Part shown: piece by piece, positions 1 through 13,100 of the stretch
Layout of the letters: every line of letters begins with the position of its first letter
Numbering within the stretch: position 1 is the stretch's first letter
NCBI GenBank assembly: GCA_015680685.1
Contig: MNCI01011140.1
Coordinates: 881,774-945,773 of the forward strand
From: Gnetum montanum
Lineage: Eukaryota; Streptophyta; Gnetopsida; Gnetales; Gnetaceae
Length of the DNA stretch: 64,000 nucleotides
Reading direction: 5' to 3'
The notes under the pieces: model-generated
What the model was told of the DNA's origin: nothing
Databases searched by the model: none
What the model saw: the letters and a program-made list of their open reading frames with translations, nothing else
Made by a program: the position numbers and the translations under genes

Positions 1-521
1 AACTGACCCTATCGACTAGGCCTTGTCAACTAGGCCCCATTGATGCAATGAAAAAAGTCTATAAATACTACCAAATACTTTGCAATTTTTTGTCATTTTC
101 TTCATAACAAAGGGGGATTTTTTGCCATTTTTCATAGCCCAAAGCCTTCCAGAGCCCATAACTTTTTAACCATTTATCTAAATCACTCTGTTCTTCTATC
201 TTACAACTATAGGAGGTAAGATCTTTTTCATGGGGGCTACAAATCTTAAGGTTTTAAACAAAAACTTTTTGTTCACCAAAGGGTTAATAAATACAATGAT
301 AATGAAAACCATTGATTTTTGGAAGTTTAACCTTTTCAACAACCTCCAGTATGACTATAATCATTTATCAACATTGAAACAAAAATACTTTAATAATTAA
401 AATTAATCAAATTAGCCATAATCATAACCTAGCTAGGTGTGACCTTTCTAATGAGATAAGATATCCTAATTATTTCATGTTACACAATAATTGCTAACCT
501 ATGGTCATGTTGTGATTACAA
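1..521 (+). other. E1 post-pol noncoding leader of ORF3
   Basis: This stretch has no open frame. It aligns by eye with 15100-15640 and 45860-46480, the segments before ORF3 in the two E2 copies. Shared blocks include a TATA-like box, a T-rich stretch and a segment reading roughly AGCC-TTCCA-AGCCCATAAC. It would be a leader or control region for ORF3, by inference. Confidence 0.55.
59..67 (+). promoter_or_regulatory. TATA-like box upstream of ORF3 in E1
   Basis: CTATAAATA lies 455 bp before the first ATG of ORF3. A comparable box sits at the same relative place in both E2 copies (15141 and 45903). It is identical in core to the TATA boxes of the LTRs. Its activity as an internal promoter is inferred only. 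Confidence 0.4.
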
Positions 522-3240
522 ATGGCACCAAGGCTAAAACAATTGAAGGAAGGAGGATCCTCTCAACCAAGTGAGAAATGACCCAGAACTAGAAGGGTCC
601 ATCAAGAACAAGCTCATGAATAAGTAGAAGAAACCCATGAAACTAGACCTCTTCAATAAGGAGCCTGAAGTGGAACCTATTAGAAAGATTCCTAGAAGAA
701 GAGGTTGCAACAGAACAATCATAGCAAGGAGAGGCACTAGGGCCCATACAATTAGGCCCTATGATGTCCAATGCTCAATTCTCAAAGAAATGAACTTCAA
801 GCCATTCTTGGAGCATGCTCTAGCAAAAGTGAAGACACAATTGGAAACCTCTCCCATGTGGAGAACCATCACTTCTAGTGGGAAGTGGTACATGTGAGAG
901 ACATACCTCTTCTGGAACAAGATCAAGTATATTCAAGTGTCCTATTTGACTAAAGCCATCTTGTAGGCTCTTGGCTTTCCTAATGTCAAAAATAAGTATA
1001 TCTAGCGGTGTTACAAGGTTGATCGTAAGAAGTTTGGTGTAATCACACCACCGGAATGCATATACTTCAAGATAGCAACCTATCACCTCAATCCAACAGT
1101 GAGGCCTAGTAAGATGACTACCTTCTCCACCTGAGCATGTACCACTCTAAGTAGAAGATTTCTAACAAATCATACACAATTGATCTATCTAAAGATAGGA
1201 ATTGGTTTCAAAGAAAATGAATGTGAAAGGAAAACCTTGCCTTTTCCATGCCTCATCCAAAAAATTTGCAAAAGGGCAAAGATAATCCACTATGCCAATG
1301 ACATGATTAGACATGCTTCCATTGCCTCTTGGTCCTAGATGATGAAAGACAAGATGCCTACCATATCCAAGAAAGAGGAGCAGTAACTACCACCTCCACC
1401 ACCTAGTTAAGAAATAATGCCAGAGGCCTATGTATCCATTGAGTGCTTGCATGAAATTTGACAACATCTCTTACATGAGCAAGAGTAGCAAGTATGAACA
1501 AGTGGCAAAGATCCATTTGTATCTCAACCAGTGATGAGTCACCTTAATGAAGTGGCTTAAATAATTAGTTAGATGGAAGGAGGTGGCTCAATATTCTCAT
1601 CCCAACAAATAAAGCTACCTGTGAAATTGATTAAGAGGTGACAATGTCTTTATCTCAATGCTATTTATTCCTAGAAATTTCTAGAAATGTTGCCTCCCTT
1701 TTTGTGGGCTTGGAGAAGGGCAAGGGGGCAACTGCACTAGTGATGTAGCACTAAGGGTAAGAGATAGCTATAGAATTAATTTCTAATTGAATTATAGAAG
1801 TACTTAATGCACCTATGACATTTGTACTAGACATATCTACACTTGGAGATGTGCAAACGTTTGTAGGAACTGTCAGCAGAAGATTGAGTGTAGCCTAACA
1901 TGAAGAGTTGTTAGACTGACTAGTGGGGACCAGGCAACTAATTCTGGACATCTTTGATTTTTTGGAAAATATCATTGTAACCCAATCAGAGTTGCTCAAA
2001 GAAATAGGCAAATGCATCATTCTAGAAGGACAACTCAAAATGACTCAAGGATAAAACTTATGCTTGACTATGGAGGTTGTTGAACTGCGTGCTCATTTTG
2101 CTGATCTTGCACTCCTATGCCTTGCAATAACTAGAGATGAATATTTTTAGTAGATTCAAATATAATTAAAATAAGCTAAGGAGGGAATGGTAATAGCCCT
2201 CTTCAACTAGTCCATAATAGAAGCAAAAACCTCCTTAGTTCAAAAGGGCTTGGTTCATATGTCCTAGGAAAATGAAACATTGACCATATAAAACTATCAC
2301 CTACAAAATGTTAATGTAAAAAAACAACAAATGTAGGAATTAATTCATCAACAACAAGAGAAACTTGCTAGGGTGAACATAGAATTGAGGAAATTGGCCA
2401 TAGAGAATTGAGGAAACTTGTACCTTATGCTAGAAATTTGCCATTGAAATTGCTACCTAAAAAATGAGGCTCTCGAATTTGAGAGAGTAAAGAATCACTA
2501 CCATGACTAGCTTAGCTTGAAAAAATAAGTAAATGAGAAACATATCCAAGTTGCTAAGAAAAAAGTAAATGAGGCCCTCCAACAAGGAAGAGAGGTGTGA
2601 AAGCCCATCATTGATGGGCTAGATGCGTACAACAAAGTAGAGATCTGCCTAAAGGAGTTGCAAATTGAAGAAATAACAAAGTATATGGAACTGGCCAATC
2701 TTTGATATGCTAACTTGGAAATGCTAACTTCTAGATAGCTATGGTCAAAATTTGAAAAATAGGATACTAGCTTGTATTTGTTGTACAAGGCCAAGTTCAA
2801 GCACCACAAGGACACCAAGCAAAAGCTTGAGATGGTAAATGTTGAACTCAAAGTTCTTAAGGCACGATTCACTAATCAATAATCAACTACCAAGAACCTT
2901 GCCAAGAGAATGAATGATTACTAGGAGTTACACAATGCAATCAAGGTATTTAACATTGAGTGCAAATAATTTGTTTCCTAGTTCATCAATGCTAAGGAGC
3001 TATTCCCAGGAATTCCCTATCCTTGGGATGTGCCCATTCCAACCCACACTGGCAAAGCTGTCTGGACTGTGCATGATCCTATGAGTAAGGAGGAGAAAAT
3101 GAAAGCATTGCAGGATTCTTTCTACCTCTCACCAAAATTTGCAATAGTAACTAGATAGCCACAATAGCCTTGATTGCTAAATGTGCCTGAAGCTACAGAA
3201 GGTCCATCAGAGTGTCAAGAGCCTCCACTACTGACGACTA
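522..3240 (+). pseudogene. ORF3 (env-position protein) of E1, decayed
   Basis: This is a degenerate reading frame between pol and the 3' LTR. I set the start at the ATG at 522 (MAPRLKQLKE...), because the frame then runs with only scattered stops into the best preserved stretch, 637-897. That part is basic (RKIPRRRGCNR) and continues with MNFKPFLEHALAKVK. Further on, near 1235-1265, is a LPFPCLIQKICKRA motif. From memory this resembles the LPFP-LI-LC motif of the plant transposon protein domain often found in Athila-type third ORFs. The second half (about 1780-3000) is rich in E, K, L and N with coiled-coil-like heptads. Many stops replace likely Q, R or W codons. The function of this class is unknown; its position is that of retroviral env, but I see no clear transmembrane segment. 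Confidence 0.6.
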
Positions 3241-3469
3241 TGTGATGTTTCCAAATAGTCTTCACAACATTAGAGGACATGTTGTTTGATTTTTTTTTGG
3301 TGTTCCATTTTGTGTTGTAAACATCACAATTTGTATTTTTGTTCATTCATACATCAGGGCACTTAGTTTTGTGATGTAGTCTTGTTGAGTCATGTCCTAG
3401 TCAGTAATTCCATACCTTTCCAATTTTGTAAATAACTCAATGACAAGTTTTCATTCAGTTGTAGTGGTA

Positions 3470-4305
3470 TGATGAGTCATAGATTGGTCACATTGATGAG
3501 GCACAGTCAACTGAGCACTATCAATTTAGGGTCTATTCTCACCTATAAATATGTGCCAACCCACAATGTTTAGGCATCTTTCAATCATAGTTGTAGTAAA
3601 GCTCTTGGATTTTTTTCATTTGAAAGTTAGAATATTTTCCTAAGTGCCTAGAACGGGAGTCATTGAGTGTACAAATATTTATTCAAGCACTGTTGTACCT
3701 AAGAATGATAGTGTGTGCAAAAATAAAGACAAACTTCTTGATAAACATTCTAGCATTCTAGATAGTTTAAATGTTTCATTCATGCATTTAATGTTTTTAG
3801 CTATTTATTCAATGTTTTCTAATAATTAAGATAATTAAGTAATTAAGGGAGATAAGCTAAATAATAATTAAGTAAACACATAAGTATGACCACTTCAACC
3901 ATGTGTATGATGTTTGGTAATCCTAGTAGCACTTAATGCTTGGTAACCTAGCAATGTTATATGTGTTTAGGATGTGTATGGTAAGTGGGACTAGATACTT
4001 ATGTTAGGACTAGTTGAATAGTAGTTAGCTCATTAGATTAAAGTAAATAATAAATTACTTTATTTTCTATCTTATTTATTTCAACCACTGAAACCATACA
4101 ATATAAAATGAAAAAAAGCATGTGCCTCAATTACATTTAAACCATACCCTTGAGCTTCACAAGTGTAGTTGGGAAAACAACAAACATCCTCAATGTAAAC
4201 TTTACTTCCTAGAGAACTAGTGCATCAAAAACTATAGTCCACGGAATTTGCTAGATCGTACGTGAATGATTTTTGATTCATATGGTTAAGCATACAGGTA
4301 CATCA
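3470..4305 (+). repeat. 3' LTR of E1
   Basis: The 836-bp LTR starts TGATGAGTCA and ends GTACATCA. A purine-rich tract (AGTGGTA) sits directly before it, and the conserved pre-PPT block (about 3433-3460) lies upstream. Inside are a TATA box (CTATAAATA, 3543-3551) and a poly(A) signal AATAAA (3722-3727). There are also TTGGTAA-CCTAGCA blocks shared with the U5 part of all other LTRs here. The last 60 bp resemble the ends of E2, E3 and E4. Confidence 0.85.
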
Positions 4306-4992
4306 TAGCTTATTAGCTACTACTTTGAAACTTTGATTCAATTATGCTAAGTTGCTACTTCATGGCTTCTACTATCAACACTACATAATATAATATGTAT
4401 TTCTACATAGTAAATTCTTTAGAAGAATAGTTCTTTTGTAACACATTCCTTTTCTTCCCACTTTACTTTGGCATTTTGAAATTATCTTTCAACTATTATC
4501 CTTTTTCAAAGTTACCTTCTTCCATGAAGTACCTTCTTTGTTTTAATCAAGTGTCTTCCTTTTAGCATTATAACATCATTGTTAAGGTTCTTAAATGGTT
4601 TATGTTTTGTTATGAAAATTTATCTCCTTTCATATTTGGCTACATATCTTCATTAAATGTAAAGAAATATGTTTCATTTATTATTCTTTATAATTACAAA
4701 ATTAGTTTAACAACCCCTTCAATGGACAAAATGTTCTTATGAAATACTTTTGATTATAACATTTATGCAATGTAAATCACCGTACTAGCTAATTAGGCAA
4801 TTTATCACTTTTATAATGTTATTTAGTTAATACATTCGTCACCTTTTTAAAAAAATTTAAAAAAAATAAGAAGGGAGTAAAAAGATTCTCTTTAATACAT
4901 TATGAAGGATTACAACATTGAATAAAATTTTCTCATCAAATCCATGACTAATAGTTCATCATTATCATCATCAGCATAGGATATAAGTTAGA
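4306..4992. other. Left flank of duplicated block, no gene
   Basis: AT-rich sequence with no open frame or recognisable element. It is collinear with 32651-33335, so it belongs to the duplicated block although it lies outside element B. E1 sits just at its left edge. Confidence 0.7.
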
Positions 4993-5978
4993 TGATAAGT
5001 GACAAGTACACCCAACACCCAACCATACAATCTACAAGAATCATAGTAGACCATGTTATAATGCATGGAATAAATAGATTATACATCTAGAAGTAGAGTG
5101 GGTTGATCTTAGGTTGATGTCTTTCCAACCAGACTTGTAGTGATCCTTTTATCTTGTATGTTTAAGTCTATTTGAGATACATAATAAATGATGTTGATTG
5201 ATCATGATCTAAATTTAAGTAAAATAAGGAATTAATATTTAATTTATCTAATTAAAAAATAAAAAGAAATTAAATCCTAAGCTAGCCTATAGGAGATTAG
5301 TGTCCATTCCTCAACCTATCATTATGTTCCTAGATATTTTGTGCTAACTATTGGGATCATCAAACTAGTGCACCATTGGGCTTACCAAGTGTCTAATTGT
5401 AGGGATAAACAAACTAGCATAAGTCTAAAGCTTAAGATCAAGTCACACTCATTCAACCAATGGTTTAATGTATAAGAAAATGTAAATAGTATGCTAGAAA
5501 AGTAATAAATAAACATGGAAAAATAAATGTAAGAAAGAAAATATAGTTTAAGTCAAAGTGTTGCAATGTGAAGGAACCAATCTCAATCTTTATTGTCACT
5601 CATGGATGCATCTGGGCATAACCATGTGAATAAAGACATCATACAAATAACTCAATTATAACTTGTGGGAACTTACCAATTGCTACAAGGAATGAGAAAT
5701 AAAATTAATAGATTCTATATACTATGAACTAAAAAATATTATTATTATTATTATGCCAGTGCAATGCATGTATTTATAGGCAAAATATGATATTACAACA
5801 TCACATTTGTAATTTCACATCAAAAGCTATGATATTGTAAATATGATATTGCAATAGATTGACGAGACTTTTATTTTATTATTTATTAATTCTACGACAA
5901 TGGTTATGTGAGAGTTTCTTGATAAAACATCTTACTTAGCCTTAATCTTTCCCATATATGATACATGATATTTCATCA
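4993..5978 (-). repeat. 3' LTR of element B, unit 1
   Basis: This 986-bp minus-strand LTR begins at 5978 (TGATGAAATATC on the minus strand) and ends at 4993. Its minus-strand TATA box is CTATAAATA at 5771-5779. Several GATATT-like motifs lie upstream of it (to the right). The terminal block near 5020 is the reverse of the TATGGTTGGGTGTTGGGTG block found at the end of the plus-strand LTRs. The unit 2 copy at 33336-34321 has the same length. Confidence 0.8.
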
Positions 5979-7783
5979 TACCTCTACAACTTACTAGAAA
6001 CTCATTCTCAAGTTGTGCAAAATGGAAAAAGTTTCAAAAAATTATGATGTGACTATAACTAAAGTGACTATATAATTAAATTTATGAAAACAATTCAGGT
6101 TCCAAATTTTACAAAATTTCAAAATAAGTAGTCTTTGTACAAATTTTACATCATGAAAAATTGTTACAAATGATTAACTTTGAAGAATTGCAATTCATGT
6201 AGCATATGTTCTTCACCCTTCTTCTTGAATTGCTAATAAATGGTCATATTATTCTCTTTAGTGCTTCGGGGACCTCTTTTCTTTTAAACTTGTTTGAGAA
6301 CCTCTGCATGCACTAGAATATCATGTTCCTAATCATTTCCTTCAAATTTTTCTTGATGTTACATAGGTTTTCTTGATCTCTTAGTTGCCAACTACATTAA
6401 GGACCAAAAGATCAATGAGTTAACACTTAATTAGAGAGAATTTATTCATTTTCATACCCATCTTATATAATTTTAAGATAATGTTTTTATTATATGACAT
6501 CATAAATTATCAGTTTTGGCAAGAATTTTAACTCCTCTCCCCCGTGACTAAATCACACCTTTGGTGTGCATTAGTGTAAGATTTATAAATTAAGATATTT
6601 TATGTTCATAGGATAAGGTTTGAAGGAAAAAATGAAAACTTTAAGATTAAAATAAGCCACATAGGATTGTAAGACGTTTCTAATGAAAATGTAACTAATC
6701 ATCAATAAGAGTTATCTAAGTAGATCCTTCCCATAGTAGGCTTCTACCTTCTTACCCTCAGATAAGCACTAACTAAGATATCCATAGACACCATAACAAT
6801 TTAATATTAACAAAAAGAAAAAATCAAAAGAATGTTCATTAGTCATTTACACAAATTCATAACATATTAGCATAACCTAAAAATATTGATTTATAATGAT
6901 TTAATGAGATGGATTGGTAAGAAAGGGAAGAAGAAGTATGACATGAGGTACCATGGCCATAAAGATAATGTACCTTGTGTATTTATTGTGATTAATTTGA
7001 ATCACCTAACCTTTCTATTTAGACTCAATACCAAGTCATATCTCATTCAATGGGATTGCATTGTGTTATTCTCAAAACTACTATCCAATGATCAATTGAA
7101 AAAAGCGACATAGCTTTAAGACTATCTTCTTAACTTGTTAGGGGAAATGACATGAAGCATACTAGCTTAGTAGTTAATTAATTAAAATTTTATCTTGGAT
7201 CATTGATAAATGATACATCTTTAGATACAGATCATACGCCTTTCTAGTCATATGTTGAGGCTAGTCCCAAGATATTTTCTTAATAGAGGTCTACCTTAGA
7301 ATATGAGTCACATGACATTCTAGTGATATATTAAGAGGTTAGGCTTTCATTTATCCACCACCCTCCTAGGACCCTACCTTGAGAGAATGAGCATTGAGCC
7401 TTTAGGTAATAGTCCTTTTTAAATTTGTTAATTACTTGATAAGGGTCTACCTTTAAACATGGGTTACATGCTTACCAAGTAAGATTGTTTTTAAGGTTTA
7501 TTTCCCTTTTTATCTCTTTATATCTCATAGTCCAAGTAGTTCTGCACTAAAATAATAGATCCTAAGATAATGCCTAGAGAAGCCAACAAATTTCTTTGAT
7601 TTCATACCATTTGCTATTCTTCCTTGGTTCTTTCTTCTTTCTTTTGTGTTTAATGATTATGAATTTCATTAACTTTTTAGGATTAAAAAGATTGCATTGT
7701 GCTCATTGTAATAACCTCTTATTAATGAATGATGGAATGGTTAATGAAGTGGTCTCACTAATCATTGTAAATGTAATACTTAT
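5979..7783 (-). other. B internal region, unit 1, noncoding
   Basis: No reading frame of note. The short open stretches at 6886-7113 and 7596-7835 are not conserved as proteins in unit 2. The segment matches the post-pol spacer of related elements in reverse orientation and serves as the landing site of E2 at 7783/7784. Confidence 0.6.
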
Positions 7784-8652
7784 TGATAAAGTTAAGTTTT
7801 TCAAGGACTACGATATCGGATATACGATATTGTAGCACTAGCTATGTTATCATATATGAGATATTGTGGGATGCATGCCATCCTATAAATACAACACTTA
7901 GGTGCACAGATCTGCAAAAATTTTCATTCCATAGTAGTGTAACTCTTGAAGTTTATTATTATGCTTTTAGTTCTAAGCACTTAGAAGTTTGAATGCCCAT
8001 AGTATAGTACGATGTAGTGTAGGGAGTCTTTATTCCAACATCTTGTACTTAGGCACAAGTGTGATCGACAATAAAGATCGAGCTATTTCATACTATTGTA
8101 GCATTATCCTAGTTTACTATTTTACTTAGAATAATGTTTACTTTTTTCTTAGTTAATGTTTACTTTTTCATGCATTTTACCATTACTGTTGTTAAGCAGA
8201 ATTAGTATGATTGATCTCGAGCACTTAAGTGTAATTTCTTGGTAGCCCAGTAGTGCTATCGCTTGGTTTGTCTAGTAGTGAAGTACTTGGTAATCCTAGT
8301 AGTAGTTACATGAAGCTCAAGGTATGTACGAAAGGTTAGGATTGGATACTCATCACCTTAGGATAGAATATATTTTTTTACCATTTTAGTTACACTTAGA
8401 TTTAGAAACTCTTTCTACTTCACCATGTTCACTAGGAGTAACAACGGCCCTACAACATGAGTCATCATATACCTCACTATGAGTTGAACCATACACATAA
8501 ACTTCACTAGCTCCACATGGGAAGACAATAGTCATGGACTTAAATCAATTACTAGCGTAATCACATTACCTTGTCCATGGATTGCAATTTGATTGTGCAT
8601 GAAACACTTGTGATTTGTATGGTTGGGTGTTGGATTGCTCCACCACTCATCA
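7784..8652 (+). repeat. 5' LTR of E2, unit 1
   Basis: The 869-bp LTR begins TGATAAAGTTAAG and ends CCACTCATCA. Degenerate GATATC motifs (about 7809-7870) lie just before the TATA box CTATAAATA (7883-7891). The poly(A) signal AATAAA follows at 8070-8075. U5 carries repeated TTGGTAA-CC-AGTAGTG blocks at 8238-8310. Length equals the unit 2 LTR once the nested insertion there is removed. Confidence 0.88.
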
Positions 8653-8653
8653 T

Positions 8654-8671
8654 TGGTGTCGGTGCTAGGGA
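8654..8671 (+). promoter_or_regulatory. Primer-binding site, tRNA-Asp type
   Basis: TGGTGTCGGTGCTAGGGA sits one base after the LTR. It matches the 18-nt complement of plant tRNA-Asp(GUC) with changes that are mostly C to T. It would prime minus-strand DNA synthesis. Confidence 0.75.
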
Positions 8672-8805
8672 CTAGTCAATGTATGTTAAGAAATGATTTC
8701 AAAAATTTTTTTGTATCAAAACTCAATGTGAAAATTCATAACTCCAAAATAAGCACACTTAAAAAACATCTTAAACTATAACATGGATTCAAAAAAGAAT
8801 ACAAC

Positions 8806-10140
8806 ATCACCTGCCAAGGAACCATAGAGAAGCAATGACAAAATTGGTGAAGAAGAAGAATGGAAGATGCCAATGCAAACAAAAATCACTTATGCTCACA
8901 CTGATTCTTATCATCTAGATTTTAATTTTATCTTCTATTAGGATAGACAAATGAGGTGAAGAGACATGCAGGGCAACATAGTCCTACCTCCAGAATGTGT
9001 AACACTTAGCATGCTCCAAACTATCTTAAGGGGAATGCATTTGGACCAAATTTAGCAAGGGTACCATGTGACTCATCACAGGCCAAGATCCTATGAATCC
9101 ACAATGAAGTAGATGAGGAAAGATGCTACTATGGAAATCAAACACATACACAACAAAGGGAAGTAGGTTAACACTTTTGTTATCTTGGAAGAATTTTATG
9201 TTGATGAATTCATCATAGAACAACTCCACCAAAATCTTGAAGAGTCTTCAAAAACACCTCTAATCATACTTGAGGAACCTAAAAAAGTTTAACTTCATTC
9301 CACTCTATCAGAGATACATAGAAGGGATGTTACTAACAAAAAGCTTAAGCAAGACTCAAGGCCAAGATTTTTTGTTGGGCCTTACAAAGGATAACATAGG
9401 ATTCATTAAAGGAGGCCAAGCTAGCACCATTCTCCTACTACCTCATCCACCTCATCACGATCGTTGATAGATTCTAATAGAAGAAGATATAGGTACCGAG
9501 ATTATGATAGAGAAAAAAGAAGGACTCATGACCATCATGAATATCATTCAAGACATTTACAGGAGATAGGGACATATGCACTTAATTCTAGATTTGTTAA
9601 AAAATAGATGCCCAAAAAAGTTACCTTATCCTTAAGGTAACTAAAGGCAAAACTTCCAACCCATGTACTATCCCAATTGAGCTTTTCCATAGCCACAAGA
9701 ATATTATTATCAATAGAGACAACAATCCCAATGATGGGCCATGCCATCACCTCATCAACATTATCCATATAGGCAACCAGATCCATGTGGATATTTTTGT
9801 ACAACATCCAATCTATCCTGGAAATGATTTTATCCAAACTTCACAATACTATCCCATAGAGTACTATAAACTAACACTACCAAGAAAAGATCCAAACCCA
9901 TACATGCATTCATCAGCAACTAGTTCAAATTAACACCTAAATCCTCTACCACCAATGCCTCCTCCTATCATGCAGGGGGAATTTCCATCACAACTACAAC
10001 AAAAGAACACAACTAGGATAATTAGTTTCCAAGAAATGGTGATTGCATATGAATCATAACCTAGGAAATGATCGTTCATTCGAAAAAGCCTTGAAAAGAT
10101 TCAACAGATGAAGAATACATCTACTTCCACTCCATCTACA
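8806..10140 (+). pseudogene. gag of E2 unit 1, core deleted
   Basis: The N-terminal part (8806-9550) matches unit 2 and E4. It has the conserved block with DIxGNI and LPP, then LxxxLxxxG. The expected start ATG is mutated to ATC at 8806. At 9553-9557 the sequence jumps from the R/D/H-rich linker to the region after the zinc-knuckle-like motif. The 1119 bp that encode the gag core in unit 2 are missing, with the 5-base microhomology ACATT at the junction. The rest (9558-10140) is the H/N/P/Q-rich C-terminal part. It cannot make a capsid protein. Confidence 0.8.
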
Positions 10141-10149
10141 TAAAATCCT

Positions 10150-13100
10150 CCTTAATACAACAAGCTTCTATCTTCATCAAATCTAGATGTCACAATTTTC
10201 ATGCTTACTTAAAGGATCACTTATCGGATAAGGCAAGGGATCTTCCACATAAGAAAATTGATCCAAGAAGCCCCTTAGTTTATCTTTGGATATCAAGACA
10301 AAAATCATGCAAAGCACTACTTGATTCTAGGTTAGAAGTGAATCTAATCTTACGAGACATGTATCAGGCTAAGAATCTACTACTGCTAAAGAAGAGTAAC
10401 ATCTGGTTAGAGCTTGTAGACTAGTCAATCATAGTTCTACTAGGAAAAATGGTTAATGTGATTGCAACCATCAGTAACTTGTCCTACCCTATAGATTTTC
10501 TAGTAATCCATGTGGAAAAAAATGAAGGAAAATTCCCAATTATTATGGAAAGAGCTTCGCTTAGCACTGTTGATACTAATCTTGGAATTCTTGACTTGTC
10601 CTTGGATATTTCCAAGGAAGATAAAGCTAGCATCATACAAAGATGAAGAGTTCCACGTATCGCATACAACAACAATGGATGCAATTGCATGCAAAGAATA
10701 TGGGCTATCAAATGAAATGATACCAAAGCATGCAATAAATGTGTAGAAGAAGTATGTGTGCAAAATTATCTATATGCAGCATCCACATAGTAAGAAGACA
10801 CCCAGTGGCTGATCACAAATGAAGATACACAAAGCTACAAGTACATGAGACTAAAGGAACAAATGTTTAGTGCCTACATTGAAGAGATTGATAAATAAGA
10901 TCAAGTAAGGAAAAGGCACTTCCACCCATGAAAAAATCATGAAGAAGAGATAGACTGAGGATGTTTGGAAATTCCAAACACTATGAAACTAAAGCTGTTA
11001 GAACTAAAGGCCCTACTAGCAACATTGAAATATGCATTTTTTAACAATAAGAAGCTGATAATAATCAATGTCACTTTGAAAGAAAAACAAAAAAGAAAGT
11101 TACTAGAAGTTATTAACATATGGCCTACTGCATTTTCATGGTCTTATGATGAAATCACAAGAATTAATCCAAGAATCTATTAACATCAGATATACACTGA
11201 TCCATTAGTCAAGCCACGATGCCAATCCCAAAGAAGGCTCAATCCTAAACTCAAAGAAGTAGTTAAGAAAGAGTTGGAGAAATTGATAAAGGCAAGATTC
11301 ATCCATCCTATTGTAAATAGTGAAGGGGTTAGTTCCTTAGTGATTGTTTCAAATAAAGGGATTAAATGGAAAGTCTGCATTAACTTCCAAATGTTAAATG
11401 CTACTACATTTAAGGATTACTTCCCTTTGACATTTGTTGATTAGGTCCTTGACACCATTACAACACATGTGTACTACAGTTTATTGGATGGATACAATGG
11501 ATATAATCATATTTGCACTACATCTGAGGACCAAGAGAAAACAATGTTCACTAGTCCGTGGAGAACATTTACCTACAAGTAGATGCAATTTGGTCTTTGT
11601 AATGTGCCCACCACATTCTAGAAACTAGTGCTCAGTATCTTCTAGAAGTAAATTGGAAATGGCATAGAAGTGTTTATAGGTGATTTTTTGACATATGGGC
11701 TAGATTTCAAACAAGCACTAGACTAGTTAGAGAAGGTACTAAAAGATGTGTCAAAACCAATCTTAAGCCCAATTAGTAGAAGAGATATCCCATGGTCTAG
11801 GTAGGTATAGTATTGGAACATAAAATCTCCCAAAAAGGCATCAAGGTAAATCCTAAAAAGATTAGAGTCATCCATAATATTACTCGAAGGCCACAAATAG
11901 TGAAAGATGTGAGATCATTCTTAGGTCACATGGGATATTATAGAAGATTCATAGAAAACTTTTCAAACATACCCAAACCGCTTATGGAACTTACAAAGAA
12001 GGATGCACCCTTTGAATGCACAAAGTCATGTGAAAAAACATTCAAAGCTTTAAAGTAGAAACTAGTGGAGACACCAATCCTTCAAGTTCTAGATTGGTCA
12101 AGACCTTTTTATATCATGATCGATGCTTCCAACTATGCACTTGGTGTAGTATTGATACAATTAGATGATCACTAGAGCATAATTAAACTACATCAAAACA
12201 AAAAAAAGGAGTTGATAGCTATGGTGTATGCACTTGAGAAGATAAGACATTACATGCTTAGATATCAAATCTATGTCCATACTGAACATAGTGCCATTTG
12301 ATTTCATTCCAAAGATCAAGCAAAACCTTTATCAGACCAATTTTTTGATGAAGATCTATTTACTAAAATAGTAAAAGTTATGAATTCAACAAGGAAACCA
12401 TGGATTGTAGAATATCTGACTTATCTATCAACATAAGAGCTCCTTATTGAATGCAAGAAAATAACATGAGCAATTCTTTCATAGAGTAAAATAATATATG
12501 AAATGGTAATCTATAAAATATTTATTCGGATGGGCTCATTAGATGGTGTGTGCCAGACTGTGACCAACAGAGAGTCTTATAATACATCCATGAAGGCCCA
12601 TGTGGTGGTCACTATGCAGGGCACAGAATGGCACTCAAGTTGATGATAGTAGACTACTTTGGGCCTACCTTGTTTAGAGATGCCCACACTTCTATGTGAT
12701 CTTGTGAGTAATGCCAAAGATATGGAGGAGTTATAGCTAGATATGAAGGACCACAACATTGGATATAGCCACTTGAACCTTTTGACATATGGGAAATAGA
12801 TTTTATGGGGCCCATAACACTGATGTCAAATGAAAAAGGACACATCATTGTGACTGTGGATTACTATATGAAATGGATAGAGGCAACAATAGTAAAAGAT
12901 TGTAAAGCAAAGATAGCTGTCAAATTCTTTCAACAACACATGGTGAATACATTTGGAGTATGATAAATGCTCATATCAAGCAACAGAACTCACTTCAATG
13001 GCACTACATTCAAAAAGCTCATGCAACAACTTGGGATGAACCATAAGTTAACAACACCATATCATCCCCAAGTGAATGGTCAAGTCGAAGTAACTAACCA

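Larger units (their letters stand above)
1..4305 (+). mobile_element. E1: 3' part of Athila-like LTR retrotransposon
   Basis: The window opens inside the post-pol region of a plus-strand element. In order it shows a noncoding stretch with a TATA-like box, the third ORF (ORF3), a purine-rich tract and a complete 3' LTR. The layout matches the 3' part of the two E2 copies (13.6-18.5 kb and 44.4-50.3 kb), which identifies the family. The 5' LTR, gag and pol lie outside the window, so age and target duplication cannot be judged. The five bases after the LTR are TAGCT. Confidence 0.85.
4993..7783 (-). mobile_element. Element B, unit 1: 3' LTR and 3' internal region
   Basis: This is the 3' end of a minus-strand element of the same family. 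The LTR is at 4993-5978. The sequence to its right, read on the minus strand, ends in a purine-rich tract (GTAGAGGTA) next to the LTR. It also carries the conserved pre-PPT block (AACTTGAGAATGAG). Further right, 6600-7783 aligns on the minus strand with the post-pol region of E2 near 13950-14350. There is no ORF3. The 5' half of B is absent from this unit because the block ends inside the nested E2. Confidence 0.75.

Noticed and set aside
5740-5760. ATT microsatellite and other short AT runs as possible promoters or origins
   Set aside because: Simple sequence is frequent here and has no further support.
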